40,314 nt of DNA from Rhodospirillaceae bacterium (GCA_002716125.1 PAZH01000077.1:1-40314); one strand, 5' to 3'; shown: positions 14,715-23,298, counted from the stretch's first letter. The notes: generated by a model not told the origin, from the letters alone. Numbers and translations are program-made.

Positions 14715-15360
14715 ATGCCCCCCCTATCGCCTTCACGGTTATCCACGCGCCGGCTCCGCGATTGTCGAACTCGCCCTCGCGGAGATCGGCGCGGATTACG
14801 AATTCATCACAGTCGACCTAAGACAGGCCGAGCAACGCGACGACGCCTTCGCATCCGTTAATCCGCAGCGCAAACTGCCGGCCCTCGAAATGCCGGATGG
14901 CACAATGATAACCGAATCGGCGGCCATCCTCCTGATGCTCGACCGCCTCCATCCCGCGGCCGGCCTGCTGCCAGGCGACGAAACAGCGGACTACGCGACT
15001 GCGCTCCGCTGGCTAATCTTCGTCGCCGCCGAGTGCTATCCGTTGGTCGAGATCAGCGATTATCCCGAACGGTTCGCGCCGGACGGCGCCGAAAACGCAG
15101 GGATCGTGCGCGAGAAGGCGCGGGAATTGTGGCGCCAGCGCTGGCTTATCGTCGAAGCCAATATCGCCGGTGATCATTCACTGCTCGCACGTGGCTGCTG
15201 CGCCACTGATTTCGCTATTGCAGTCGTCAGCCGCTGGGCCCAGCAAGACGACTGGCGCGCACACAACACACCGAAGATCGACGCCATCGCCGATGCCGTT
15301 GCCAACCGGCCTGCAACCGACGAAGCCTGGCAACGCAATTTTCCGCCGGAGAATGCCTAA
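14715..15360 (+). pseudogene. Glutathione S-transferase, frameshifted at a C7 tract just after the start codon
   Basis: ATG 14715 is followed by seven C residues (14718-14724) and in its own frame gives no family match. In the frame of the rest of the gene the sequence reads PYRLHGYPRAGSAIVELALA, DYEFITVDL, NPQRKLPALEMPDG and TMITESAAILLMLDRL, a textbook GST thioredoxin-fold domain, followed by an all-helical C-terminal domain to TAA 15360. Removing one C gives ATG-CCC-CCC-TAT and an intact protein of about 214 aa. No in-frame ATG, GTG or TTG exists upstream between the TAG at 14689 and the tract; the first is ATG 14890, deep in the domain. Explanations: homopolymer sequencing error, slippage-based phase variation, or a recent pseudogene. 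A promoter and operators precede it. Confidence 0.85.
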
Positions 15361-15446
15361 GGCACTACGCCGTATGGTCATTTATGCCTCGCCGCGAGAT
15401 AATAATCGGGCACTCTCGCACCGTGTAGAGAGCAAGGGAGGCAAGG

Positions 15447-16799
15447 ATGGCAAAAGAAACCCGTTGGGCGCGCCGCCCATACGATGGACATGCGATCAAC
15501 CAACCGTTAGAGCCCGACTACGAGCTCTTGCAAGTCGGACCCGGGACTCCCGGCGGCGAGTTCTTTCGTCGGTTTTGGCAACCGGTCGCGATGACAGATC
15601 AACTCGGCGAGAAACCCGTCGCGATTCGAATCCTGGGAGAAGATCTCGTCATCTTCCGCGACCTCAGCGGCCGGGTTGGCCTTCTGCACAAACACTGCAC
15701 ACATCGCCGGGCCTCGCTCGAATTCGGTCGGATCGAGCAGAACGGCATCCGTTGCTGTTATCACGGCTGGCACTTCGACATTGACGGTACGATCTTGGAG
15801 ACGCCCGGTGAGCCGGAAGATAGCGAGATCCGGCATACGATCTGCCAAGGCGCCTATCCGACCCACGAATTCAAAGGGCTTGTTTTCGCCTATATGGGGC
15901 CGCCCGAAAAACAGCCGGCGTTTCCCCATTACGATTCCATGGATCTGCCAGACCACGACCTGGTCCCCTACTCCATCCACTCACCCTGCAATTGGCTGCA
16001 GGAAAGCGAAAACTCGATGGACCCGTTTCACAGCGTCTTTCTGCACGGGCGCGTCAACGGTCCGCAGTTTCCCGGCCTCGAACACTTCGTCGCGCTACCG
16101 GTGGTCGCATATCACACACGTCCGGAAGGGATCGTCTACAGCCATTCGCGCCGACGCGACGATCTCATTCTGATCCGCTTTCACGACCACTTCCTGCCGA
16201 GTCTGGCGCAAAACGGCGGTATGTTTCAGGTCCTAAGCGAGCCGAAAACATTCAGCCGCACGAGCCTCACGAAGTGGGTCGTCCCGGTCGACGATAACAA
16301 TTCCCGAAAGTTCGGCTGGCGCCACTTCAACGATAAGGACGAGGTGCTGCGCCAAGGCAACCGAGACGAGGTCGGTTGGGAAGCCGTGGATTTCTACGGA
16401 CAAACCGCACATCGCAGCTACGAAGAAATGCAGAACAACCCGGGCGACTGGGAAGCGTGGACCGGGCAAGGTCCGATGAATATCCACAGACGAGAGTATC
16501 TCGGTGTCACAGATGAAGGCGTGGCGCTGTTGCGGGACAAACTGCGCCAGGGTATCCGCGCGGTCGCGAACGGAGAAGATATCGCCGTGCCGCAAGGCAC
16601 GCCGAAGAAACCGTTCCATACTTATGGCGGCGATACGGTTCTGCGCATCCCAAAGGACAATCAGGACGACCGCGCCATGATCGACCGGGTTCAGCGCGCC
16701 GTCGCCGACATCTATTTCGCGGGTGATGCCTATGAAGGCGAGGATCGCACCGAATTCATCCGCCGCGGTGTCGCGGAAAAATTCGGCTCCGCCACCTGA
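15447..16799 (+). CDS. Rieske non-heme iron oxygenase, large subunit
   Basis: The 450-residue protein has an N-terminal Rieske [2Fe-2S] domain with C84-T-H86 and C103-C-Y-H106-GW (C-x-H ... C-x2-H). The catalytic domain carries the mononuclear iron motif D192-P-F-H195-x4-H200 after NWLQESENS. Similarity is to the phthalate-dioxygenase/aromatic ring-hydroxylating type that works with a separate reductase; no reductase or small subunit is adjacent. GGGAGG just before ATG is a strong ribosome binding site. It is followed 7 bases later by a substrate-binding protein and then a 2-oxoglutarate oxygenase, apparently one operon. Expected role: hydroxylation or demethylation of an aromatic or heterocyclic compound. 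Confidence 0.9.
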   Translation: MAKETRWARRPYDGHAINQPLEPDYELLQVGPGTPGGEFFRRFWQPVAMTDQLGEKPVAIRILGEDLVIFRDLSGRVGLLHKHCTHRRASLEFGRIEQNGIRCCYHGWHFDIDGTILETPGEPEDSEIRHTICQGAYPTHEFKGLVFAYMGPPEKQPAFPHYDSMDLPDHDLVPYSIHSPCNWLQESENSMDPFHSVFLHGRVNGPQFPGLEHFVALPVVAYHTRPEGIVYSHSRRRDDLILIRFHDHFLPSLAQNGGMFQVLSEPKTFSRTSLTKWVVPVDDNNSRKFGWRHFNDKDEVLRQGNRDEVGWEAVDFYGQTAHRSYEEMQNNPGDWEAWTGQGPMNIHRREYLGVTDEGVALLRDKLRQGIRAVANGEDIAVPQGTPKKPFHTYGGDTVLRIPKDNQDDRAMIDRVQRAVADIYFAGDAYEGEDRTEFIRRGVAEKFGSAT

Positions 16800-16806
16800 C
16801 AGAACG

Positions 16807-17721
16807 ATGCCGAAATCCATCACCTTGTTCGAAAACCTGCGCGCCGTTCCTTACGTGCCGTTCTATCTTGCGATCGCGCGCGGCGACTGGAAGCGGGAGG
16901 GGATCGACGTCCGGGTCGAAACGTCACCCGCCATGAACCAGACTGCCGAAGCGTTGCTTGACGGGCGTGCGGATGTCTCCTGGGGCGGACCGATGCGAGT
17001 GATGACCTACCACGATCGCAATCGACGCTCGCCTTTAGTCTGTTTCGGCCAGGTCGTCGCCCGCGACCCTTTTATTCTCGTCGGCCGCAAAAAGAACAAT
17101 CGGTTCCGGTTTCAAGACCTACGTGGACTTCGCGTTGCCGTCGCCGAAGAAGCGCCGACGCCTTGGCTGACCTTTCAAGACGATCTCGGCCGCGCCGGCG
17201 TCGCTCCCGATAGTTGGACCCGTATGCCCGACCGGCCGATGGCTGAAAATGTCGCCGCGTTAAACGCTCGCAAGTTGGACGTCGTCCAGGTTTTCGAGCC
17301 TTACGCCGACGCCCTTGTCGAAAGCGGTGCGGGCCAAATCTGGCACCGCTTCGCCGAACGAGGCGACATCGCCTATACGAGTTTTTACACCACACGGAAA
17401 TTTGCCAAAGAAAATCGCGGCACCTGCGAAGCGCTTGTGCGCGGTATCGCGCGCGCCCAAAAAGCGTTATACGCTGAAAGCTCGGCGACTCTCGCAAAAA
17501 CCGTCAGGCCCTTCTTTCCCGATCTTTCACAGCGCCGCCTCGCTCGGATGATCGCGGGCTATCGCGGCTCCAACCTTTGGGCGCGGACACCGGCCCTCCC
17601 GGCGGAAGCCTTCGTCCGGTTAAAAGCGGCACTGCTGTCCGGGGGGCTCATCAACTATGACGTCCCTTACGAACGCGCGGTTGACGAAGACCTCTCAATC
17701 GTCGCCGCATCGAAAGACTAG
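16807..17721 (+). CDS. NMT1/THI5-like (SsuA-type) substrate-binding protein without signal peptide
   Basis: The ATG at 16807, 7 bases after the Rieske stop, is chosen because sequence upstream of it is antisense-like. The 304-residue protein resembles periplasmic binding proteins of the NMT1/SsuA/ThiY type: YVPFYLAIARGDWKREGIDV, a motif for the first lobe, VSWGGPMRVM, LRGLRVAVAEEAPTPWL and ALNARKLDVVQVFEPYADAL. No N-terminal signal peptide or lipobox is seen, so it is probably cytoplasmic, more like an enzyme-associated or sensor protein than a transporter subunit. No ABC permease or ATPase is adjacent. Its placement between two oxygenase genes suggests it binds the same substrate class. Confidence 0.82.
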   Translation: MPKSITLFENLRAVPYVPFYLAIARGDWKREGIDVRVETSPAMNQTAEALLDGRADVSWGGPMRVMTYHDRNRRSPLVCFGQVVARDPFILVGRKKNNRFRFQDLRGLRVAVAEEAPTPWLTFQDDLGRAGVAPDSWTRMPDRPMAENVAALNARKLDVVQVFEPYADALVESGAGQIWHRFAERGDIAYTSFYTTRKFAKENRGTCEALVRGIARAQKALYAESSATLAKTVRPFFPDLSQRRLARMIAGYRGSNLWARTPALPAEAFVRLKAALLSGGLINYDVPYERAVDEDLSIVAASKD

Positions 17722-17730
17722 GAGGTCGCT

Positions 17731-18732
17731 ATGTCTGCCGAACTCGCACGCTTAAGCGTTCCAGCTATCGATATCGGCCCCTTTTTAAGCTGCGATGCGG
17801 AGGGGAAAACCTCTGTCGTCGAAGCGGTCGCCGATGCCTGCCGCAATATCGGGTTCCTGGTCATCAAAAATCACGGACTGCCGAACGATGTGCTCGAGGC
17901 GGCGTTCCGGGAAAGCCGCGCGTTTTTCGACCTGCCCCAAGAAGCGAAAGATAGAGCCCGCCCGGACGGCCCCGCAAAACAACGCGGCTATCATGGATTT
18001 GCCAGTCGCGGCTTAGCCAATACCCTTGGCGTCGAAGCGCCGCCGGACCTGCGCGAGAGTGTTTTTCTTGGTCCCGTCGACGATTTCCGGGATCACTTCC
18101 GCCACATTCCCGAGGCGGAATTGTCCTATTGGCCAAATACACTGCCACCGGAACCGGATGGAACGGCCGCCGCTCTTATCGCGCTCTATCGCGGTTTCGA
18201 AGCACTGTCAGGCGATCTCTTAAGGATTTTCGCTCTCGCCTTGGAGATGCCTGAAGATCACTTCGCCGACAAGATCGACCGTCACTTTTCGATCCTCAGC
18301 AGTCATCATTACCCGGCCCTTACCGAACCTCCCGCGCCTGGACAGTTGCGGACCGGTGCCCATACGGATTTCGGCGCGTTGACGATCCTTGCGATGACGA
18401 CGGAGCGCGGCGGTCTCGAAGTCCTGATGCCGGATGGACATTGGGCTGGTGTTGTGGCCGAGCCGGGCGAACTCGTCGTCAACCTTGGCGATATGCTGGC
18501 CCGTTGGACAAACGACCGCTGGAAATCGACGCTGCACCGCGTCGCCAATCCACCCGAGTTGGAAGATGCCATGAGCCGGCGACAATCAATCGGCTATTTC
18601 ATGCACCCGAACTACGACACGAGCATAGAGTGCTTTCCTACGTGCCGAGATGCCGGTCGCGATCCACTCTATCCGACCATTACGGCGGGCGAACACATCG
18701 CGGAAAAAATCGCGAAAAGCCATTCCGTATAA
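17731..18732 (+). CDS. 2-oxoglutarate/Fe(II)-dependent dioxygenase, isopenicillin N synthase-like
   Basis: The 333-residue protein has the N-terminal DIOX_N region (VPAIDIGPFL, IGFLVIKNHGL, FFDLPQEAKDRA) and the jelly-roll catalytic core. The iron triad is visible: H211-T-D213 and H269 (STLHRV). The 2-oxoglutarate-binding R284-Q-S286 is also present. Such enzymes hydroxylate or desaturate small molecules. AGGAGG 4-9 bases before the start forms a strong ribosome binding site, and it follows the binding-protein gene by 9 bases. Together with the Rieske oxygenase it forms a small oxidative-catabolism or biosynthesis operon; the substrate is unknown. Confidence 0.9.
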   Translation: MSAELARLSVPAIDIGPFLSCDAEGKTSVVEAVADACRNIGFLVIKNHGLPNDVLEAAFRESRAFFDLPQEAKDRARPDGPAKQRGYHGFASRGLANTLGVEAPPDLRESVFLGPVDDFRDHFRHIPEAELSYWPNTLPPEPDGTAAALIALYRGFEALSGDLLRIFALALEMPEDHFADKIDRHFSILSSHHYPALTEPPAPGQLRTGAHTDFGALTILAMTTERGGLEVLMPDGHWAGVVAEPGELVVNLGDMLARWTNDRWKSTLHRVANPPELEDAMSRRQSIGYFMHPNYDTSIECFPTCRDAGRDPLYPTITAGEHIAEKIAKSHSV

Positions 18733-18858
18733 CGCTTACGGCCCTTGCCGCACCGCGTTCAGTCGCTGATTCCAAGCGAGAAATCAGACAGTTGGCGCAT
18801 ATTTTGCTTCAAGAATTCGCAACTGCGTTCGATCAATTTGCGACAGGAAACGAAGCAC

Positions 18859-19221
18859 ATGTCGATTGTTTTAATCGTCGAAGAAAATGAAGGCGTCCGA
18901 GAATACGTCAAAGACCACGTTTTAGATTGGGGACATACCGTCCTCGAAGCCGGAACGGGTGCCGGCGCGATCGTTGCCATTCGGGAATTGCAGCCAGATT
19001 TGGTGGTCATGGACGTCGAATTGCCAGATATGTGCGGCTTCGATGCGGTTAACCTTATTCGCAGCGATGAGTCGACGGCCAACACTAAAGTCATCGCGTT
19101 GACGGCGTTGGATAGCGAAGAAGGTCGCAGCAAGGCCAAAGAAGCCCAATTCGCGCATTATCTCACGAAACCGATTATCGATATCGACAGTTTAAGAGAC
19201 ACGATGCACGCCCATCTTTAA
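18859..19221 (+). CDS. Single-domain response regulator (DivK-like)
   Basis: The ATG at 18859 is used; an ORF extending upstream to 18745 lacks family similarity, and AGGAAA precedes 18859. The 120-residue product is one receiver domain: IVLIVEEN, phosphoacceptor D52 in VVMDVELPDMCG, a conserved Thr in IALTAL and Lys in LTKP. The Mg-binding acidic pair, normally Asp-Asp or Glu-Asp, is Glu8-Glu9. No output domain is present, as in DivK or CheY, so it would act by protein interaction. No histidine kinase lies next to it. Confidence 0.88.
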   Translation: MSIVLIVEENEGVREYVKDHVLDWGHTVLEAGTGAGAIVAIRELQPDLVVMDVELPDMCGFDAVNLIRSDESTANTKVIALTALDSEEGRSKAKEAQFAHYLTKPIIDIDSLRDTMHAHL

Positions 19222-19266
19222 CGAAGTGTGCGCGCGCCTTTGAATCCATAAATGAATGAGTTGTCG

Positions 19267-19641
19267 TTAGGACTCGCCGTTAAGCGAACGCCGCCCTGTA
19301 TTCGGGCGTTCCGCCCGTTCCCCGGATTTAATGCGGCGATCCAAACCCGAGCGTCTTTCTTCGTCACCAAGATCGAACTTCGGCGCTCGCCGGTCGGATT
19401 CATCAAGTTTTACCGGTACATCGTTTTTCAATACCCGGTCATAGGCGCGTTCACGGTCTTCTTCTTCCGCAAATTGGACATGCGCCTTAATATTTCCGGA
19501 TGGCCAATTAACGCCGGCAAAATAAATTTCCCAGTCGCTTTGCACCAACGGCTCGAACAAGGTTTGGCAATCCTGGACCGTGTCCAGCAAATTCAATCGA
19601 AGTCCAAAATTAAGCGGCGTTTGTGAAATCGAATCCGGCAT
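19267..19641 (-). CDS. Hypothetical protein with Arg-rich C-terminus
   Basis: A 124-residue frame with ordinary composition and no family I recognise. The N-terminal half is hydrophobic-polar mixed and probably folded (residues about 10-70). The C-terminal about 40 residues are charged, with EERRSGLDRR and GRRSLN, short Arg-rich motifs seen in many alphaproteobacterial signalling-associated proteins. It lies between two receiver-domain genes and may belong to the same signalling locus. It is on the minus strand, convergent with the single-domain regulator (45-base gap). Confidence 0.6.
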   Translation of the reverse strand: MPDSISQTPLNFGLRLNLLDTVQDCQTLFEPLVQSDWEIYFAGVNWPSGNIKAHVQFAEEEDRERAYDRVLKNDVPVKLDESDRRAPKFDLGDEERRSGLDRRIKSGERAERPNTGRRSLNGES

Positions 19642-19733
19642 TCCAGCTATTCTTTAAATCCACATTGCGCCCGCGCGACCAAATCGAATCGGCGCAGCAA
19701 TTAATCGAATCAATATGATGATTAATAACAGAA

Positions 19734-19767
19734 CTATGCTCGTTATGTCCAGACATAACGAGCATAG
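19734..19767 (-). terminator. 16-bp perfect inverted repeat
   Basis: CTATGCTCGTTATGTC and GACATAACGAGCATAG are exact reverse complements separated by two bases. On the minus strand the hairpin lies 30 bases past the stop of the receiver-domain gene and is followed by T-rich DNA (TTCTGTTATTAATC). This suits a transcription terminator; a large operator is the alternative. Confidence 0.6.
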
Positions 19768-19797
19768 ACGAAGAAAACCGGAAACGAATGCGCTGAA

Positions 19798-20768
19798 TTA
19801 TTCGAGACGTGCAAAGTCAGCAGCGTTCTTTTCAATGTATTGGCGGACCAAGGCAACGACTTGATCGGCAAGCCCTGACGACTCTTCCGTCGGATTGAAG
19901 CTGACGCTAATCGCTTCGGAAAGCGGCGTCAAAAGAGCGATATTCTTCGGGTTCGGATTCTCATGCTGGAGCGCACTGGCGATGCTCCCCAGGATGGCGC
20001 ACAAATCAGAGACGTTCATATAACTCGTCCCCGAAAGGCGCTCGCTGACATCCGCGGCGAAGCCGGAAAGACTTTTAACCTTCGCCTTGATGACATCGTC
20101 CACATTTCCGTCCTGAAAAGCGGGAACGATCTCCTTCACCAGCATCGCGATCTCCGGCGCATTCCGTTTCAGGCGCTGTTCATTGATCTCTGTCTGCGCT
20201 TCCGAAATCAGTTTTTGCAGCTCGTAGTTATCGACTTCCTCGCCCCGCGCCTTACTGCCCAGCGTATTGGGCACTTCGACCAAATCTAACTTTAGACCGT
20301 CTTCACTATCGTCTTTTTCGCGATCCTTGCGCCGCTGTGGTCCAATGTAGTCCGCCGTCACCACGAATTTCTGACGCTCATTCGCCAGTTGTTCGATCCG
20401 CTGCATCAACTGGCCCGTCGAAATCGGCTTAAGGAGAATATCGTCGACACCGCTCTCAATAACTTTGCGAACCAAATCGCCATCCGGTTCCCATAGCGTG
20501 ACCATGATCGTATGAACGGGTTTTTGCCAATCTCGCTTCGCCGTATTTTCGAGATCGTATCGAAACCGGCGCCGCCCTCCATTTGGACGTCTATCAGCAA
20601 CAGATCGGGCGCGCCCGTCTGAAAGCATTCTTCGACCTCCATCAAAGAGGAACAGTCGCTGATGTCCTTATAGCCTTCATGCATTAAAGCGTTGCGTAGG
20701 CCGACCCGGAACTGAGAATTGTCGTCCGCAAAAACGAACTCGATATTCGCTCTATTTGCTTCTTTCAC
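19798..20768 (-). pseudogene. Receiver-domain response regulator with novel C-terminal region, frameshifted at A5
   Basis: From ATG 20768 the frame gives a receiver domain with Asp pair D15-D16 and phosphoacceptor D60 (LLLIDVQM), ending soon after EIGKNP. The remaining receiver half (VHTIMVTLWEPDG, VDDILLKPIS with the conserved Lys) and the C-terminal region occur in another frame to TAA 19798. Adding one A to the minus-strand A5 (20521-20525) gives EIGKKPVHTIMVT and a continuous protein of about 323 aa. The C-terminal 170 or so residues are mostly helical and charged with no recognised output domain. Explanations: homopolymer error, -1 ribosomal slippage on the A run, or genuine loss. An AT-rich leader lies upstream. 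Confidence 0.8.
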
Positions 20769-21037
20769 TCATCCGCACCCAAAAGACCGCCCCTCCACTT
20801 TATACAATACAGCACAAACAATTTCGATTACAATAAAGATATTTTTGTTTATTTATTCATTATTTGATAAATTTACATACGATAAATACTTATCGATCTA
20901 TTTTTAAAACAAACATTGCTATAAACACCAAATAATCTTGGCGTAATTTCTAAATCGTTCTCAAAAAGCGAACGTTTTGGAACTTGCGTAAGGCGCGCAA
21001 GCATATTCGCCGCAATCCACCAAGCGCCGACAGATAT
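20769..21037. other. AT-rich intergenic region between the regulator and the PLD gene
   Basis: This 269-base gap is far richer in A/T than the rest of the window, especially 20800-20940. It holds the presumed minus-strand promoter of the receiver gene and an inverted repeat CGATAA-atac-TTATCG at 20880-20895, a possible operator. The plus-strand ORF at 20719-20907 overlaps it but looks like low-complexity AT-rich sequence. No gene is supported here. Confidence 0.6.
20957..20983 (-). terminator. Possible terminator hairpin after the PLD gene
   Basis: GTTCTCAAAA (20957-20966) and TTTTGGAAC (20975-20983) form an imperfect hairpin with an eight-base loop, about 55 bases past the stop of the phospholipase D-like gene on the minus strand. 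It has no clean T tract, so support is weak. Confidence 0.3.
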
Positions 21038-22090
21038 CTAAGGCCGGTAAGCGCGAACTTTGTGCCAATGCTTGGTAAAAGAGGCCGCCATCGCGGGGCT
21101 TCGCACAACGACGACGTTTTCATGATTCCCTGAGAACGATTTCGTCACGAAATTGAAGCTACCGGACACAACCGTTGCTTCGTCAATCACTAGGAACTTG
21201 TGATGCATATGCGCCTTCTTCGATGCCATACGTATCGAGTGCACCTTAAGTTTCCGATACTTTCGCTTCTTGGCCTTGTGGTAGTCCGTCAAGACTTGGA
21301 CATCCACACCGCGCTCCATAGCCGCAACCAAGGCATCATAAACGGGGTTCGGGTTTTTCTTAGAGGCGACATTCATACTCCAAACAGCAACTCGAATCGA
21401 CTTCTGTGCCGCGTCAATTTGCTGATTTATCAGTTCCATACCGGCCGCGCCGAATCCCGCGGAAACGTCTGCGTCTACCGCCGTCAAAGACTCTTCCGCC
21501 GGTAATTTGTTAAAGACCTGCGAGTACGCATCGGCCAGCTTCTTACTTTTAATAAAGATCAAGTTTTCAAAGTTGAGTTCGGCCGCACTCTTATTCCAAT
21601 TAAAACTTCCGGTAATCACCCCGTCGCCATCACGCGCCCGCAGGACCGCGAACTTGTGATGCATAACAAACCACTTCCGCTTGCTCTTCGACTTATAGAC
21701 ACCCAGCGTGACCGGTTTTACGCGACCATACCCTTCGAATGCCGCCGCGCATTTCCCACCGCAATAGTTTTGGTCATAGAACCCAGACACATTTGGATGA
21801 TTTTTCAACGCCTCGACAATTTCGGGATGAGTGGGCTTGTAACTTGCCCATTCGATACCGGCCGCACGCCGAAGATGTGACAGCAATAAACCTTTCGGGT
21901 CGGATTCTTCGTCCGGATTGTCGAAAGCCCAAGCGACCCGCCCGCTTAAAGGGCCGTTCGTCAGCATCCAGTGTGAATACTTACCATCGGAAATCCGCGC
22001 CGCCTGATCGGCAGCAGCCGCGTGAACGACACCGACAGCGATCATTGACGCGGCAAGATGCGCAACAACCCAGTTCCGGCCCAACATCAT
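21038..22090 (-). CDS. Exported phospholipase D-like protein
   Basis: The 350-residue protein begins with a hydrophobic signal peptide (about residues 8-26, ending near VVHAAAAD). It has two phospholipase D-type repeats. The second is canonical, H296-x-K298-x4-D303 followed by GSFNF. The first has H144-x-K146 but Arg151 where the Asp is expected, followed by GSFNW. PLD-superfamily enzymes cleave phosphodiesters, and secreted bacterial forms include nucleases and lipases. A Cys pair (about C110 and C114) may form a disulfide in the periplasm. Its start overlaps the CaiB stop by 4 bases (ATGA), implying co-transcription with an unrelated metabolic gene. Confidence 0.85.
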   Translation of the reverse strand: MMLGRNWVVAHLAASMIAVGVVHAAAADQAARISDGKYSHWMLTNGPLSGRVAWAFDNPDEESDPKGLLLSHLRRAAGIEWASYKPTHPEIVEALKNHPNVSGFYDQNYCGGKCAAAFEGYGRVKPVTLGVYKSKSKRKWFVMHHKFAVLRARDGDGVITGSFNWNKSAAELNFENLIFIKSKKLADAYSQVFNKLPAEESLTAVDADVSAGFGAAGMELINQQIDAAQKSIRVAVWSMNVASKKNPNPVYDALVAAMERGVDVQVLTDYHKAKKRKYRKLKVHSIRMASKKAHMHHKFLVIDEATVVSGSFNFVTKSFSGNHENVVVVRSPAMAASFTKHWHKVRAYRP

Positions 22091-23298
22091 GTGCGCCCGG
22101 TCAAAGCAGCGCCTGCGGACACCAACGCTTCAATCTCTTCTTCCGAATACCCCACATCGGCCAGTGCCTCTGCGGTGCTTTGACCCAGGTGTTCGGGGTG
22201 CCGGTAATACCCGCCCGGCGTTTTGGAAAAGGAAACCGGAACCTTGATATGGCGAATCTTGCCCTCGGTCGGATGCTCGACTTCGGGAAACATGCCGACG
22301 GCGCTCAAATGCGGGCAGTCGAAAAGGTCTTCCGGGTTGTTCATCGGCATGACCGGAATATCCGCTTCCTCCAAGACCTGTAGCCATTCGGCCGACGTCC
22401 GCTTTTCCATGATACCGGAGACAATCTCGTAGAGCGCATCAATGTTCTTGGACCGGGAGGGTTGATCCACAAACCGCAGGTCCTGCGCCATATCAGGCAT
22501 ACCGGCGACTTCGAAGAACCGGCCCCAATGCTTATCGTTGTAGGGCAACACGCAGACATAACCGTCCGCCGTCGGAAAAGGCCGGCGATGTGGGGTCAAC
22601 ATACGCTGGTATCCGGCCTCGCCCGTTGGCGGGTCGTACATACGTCCCTGCATATGTTCGTTCATGATGAATCCCGCAAAGGATTCGTACATCGGCACGT
22701 GGATCTTCTGCCCCTCTCCCGTCCGCTCGCGGTGGAACAGCGCCATCGAAATCGAATACGTTAGAAACAAGCCGGTCGTCTTATCCGCCAACACGGTCGG
22801 ACCGTAACGCGGCGTTCCGGTAACCGCACCGAAAAGACCTGCAAGTCCGGATGCCCCCTGGATCAGATCGTCATAAGCCGGCTTGTCGACAAACGGGCCG
22901 TCTTCGCCGTATCCCGTTGCCGCAGCATAGACGATGTCCGGCTTAATCGCGGCAATCGAGTCGTAATCGATCCCGAGACGCGCGGCCGCTTTGGGCCGGA
23001 TATTGTGTACGAAGACGTCCGCACTCTCCACCAATCGTCGCAGCGGCTCTTTCGCTTCGTCCTTCTTGAGGTCGAGAACAACGCTCCGCTTATTGCGGCC
23101 CTTCATCAAATATGCCGACGACATGCCCTTGGTCTTAAAGGCACCTGTCCAACGGCCGATATCACCGCCCGGCGGTTCTATCTTGATGACATCGGCACCC
23201 ATCTCGCCGAGAATCTGAGTGCAGAACGGACCGAGCATGACGGTCGTCAGGTCAATGACACGAACACCCTGGAGCGGGCCGCGAGGAGTTTCAGGCAC
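22087..23298 (-). CDS. CaiB/BaiF family (class III) CoA-transferase
   Basis: The 403-residue protein has class III CoA-transferase marks: GVRVIDLTTVMLGPFCTQILGEMGADVIKIEPP at the N-terminus, GRNKRSVVLDLK, and PAYDDLIQG with the catalytic Asp at about 143. Members move CoA between carboxylic acids (formyl/oxalyl, carnitine, succinyl/benzylsuccinate types). The substrate pair cannot be told. It is divergent from the TauD-type dioxygenase across 112 bases, and it overlaps the PLD gene downstream. The gap to the dioxygenase contains an inverted repeat that may be an operator. Confidence 0.92.
   Translation of the reverse strand: MPETPRGPLQGVRVIDLTTVMLGPFCTQILGEMGADVIKIEPPGGDIGRWTGAFKTKGMSSAYLMKGRNKRSVVLDLKKDEAKEPLRRLVESADVFVHNIRPKAAARLGIDYDSIAAIKPDIVYAAATGYGEDGPFVDKPAYDDLIQGASGLAGLFGAVTGTPRYGPTVLADKTTGLFLTYSISMALFHRERTGEGQKIHVPMYESFAGFIMNEHMQGRMYDPPTGEAGYQRMLTPHRRPFPTADGYVCVLPYNDKHWGRFFEVAGMPDMAQDLRFVDQPSRSKNIDALYEIVSGIMEKRTSAEWLQVLEEADIPVMPMNNPEDLFDCPHLSAVGMFPEVEHPTEGKIRHIKVPVSFSKTPGGYYRHPEHLGQSTAEALADVGYSEEEIEALVSAGAALTGRT

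Noticed and set aside
20719..20907. 62-codon ORF in the AT-rich gap
   Set aside because: It overlaps the start of the receiver gene on the other strand, has no ribosome binding site and low-complexity Phe/Ile/Lys composition produced by AT-rich DNA.
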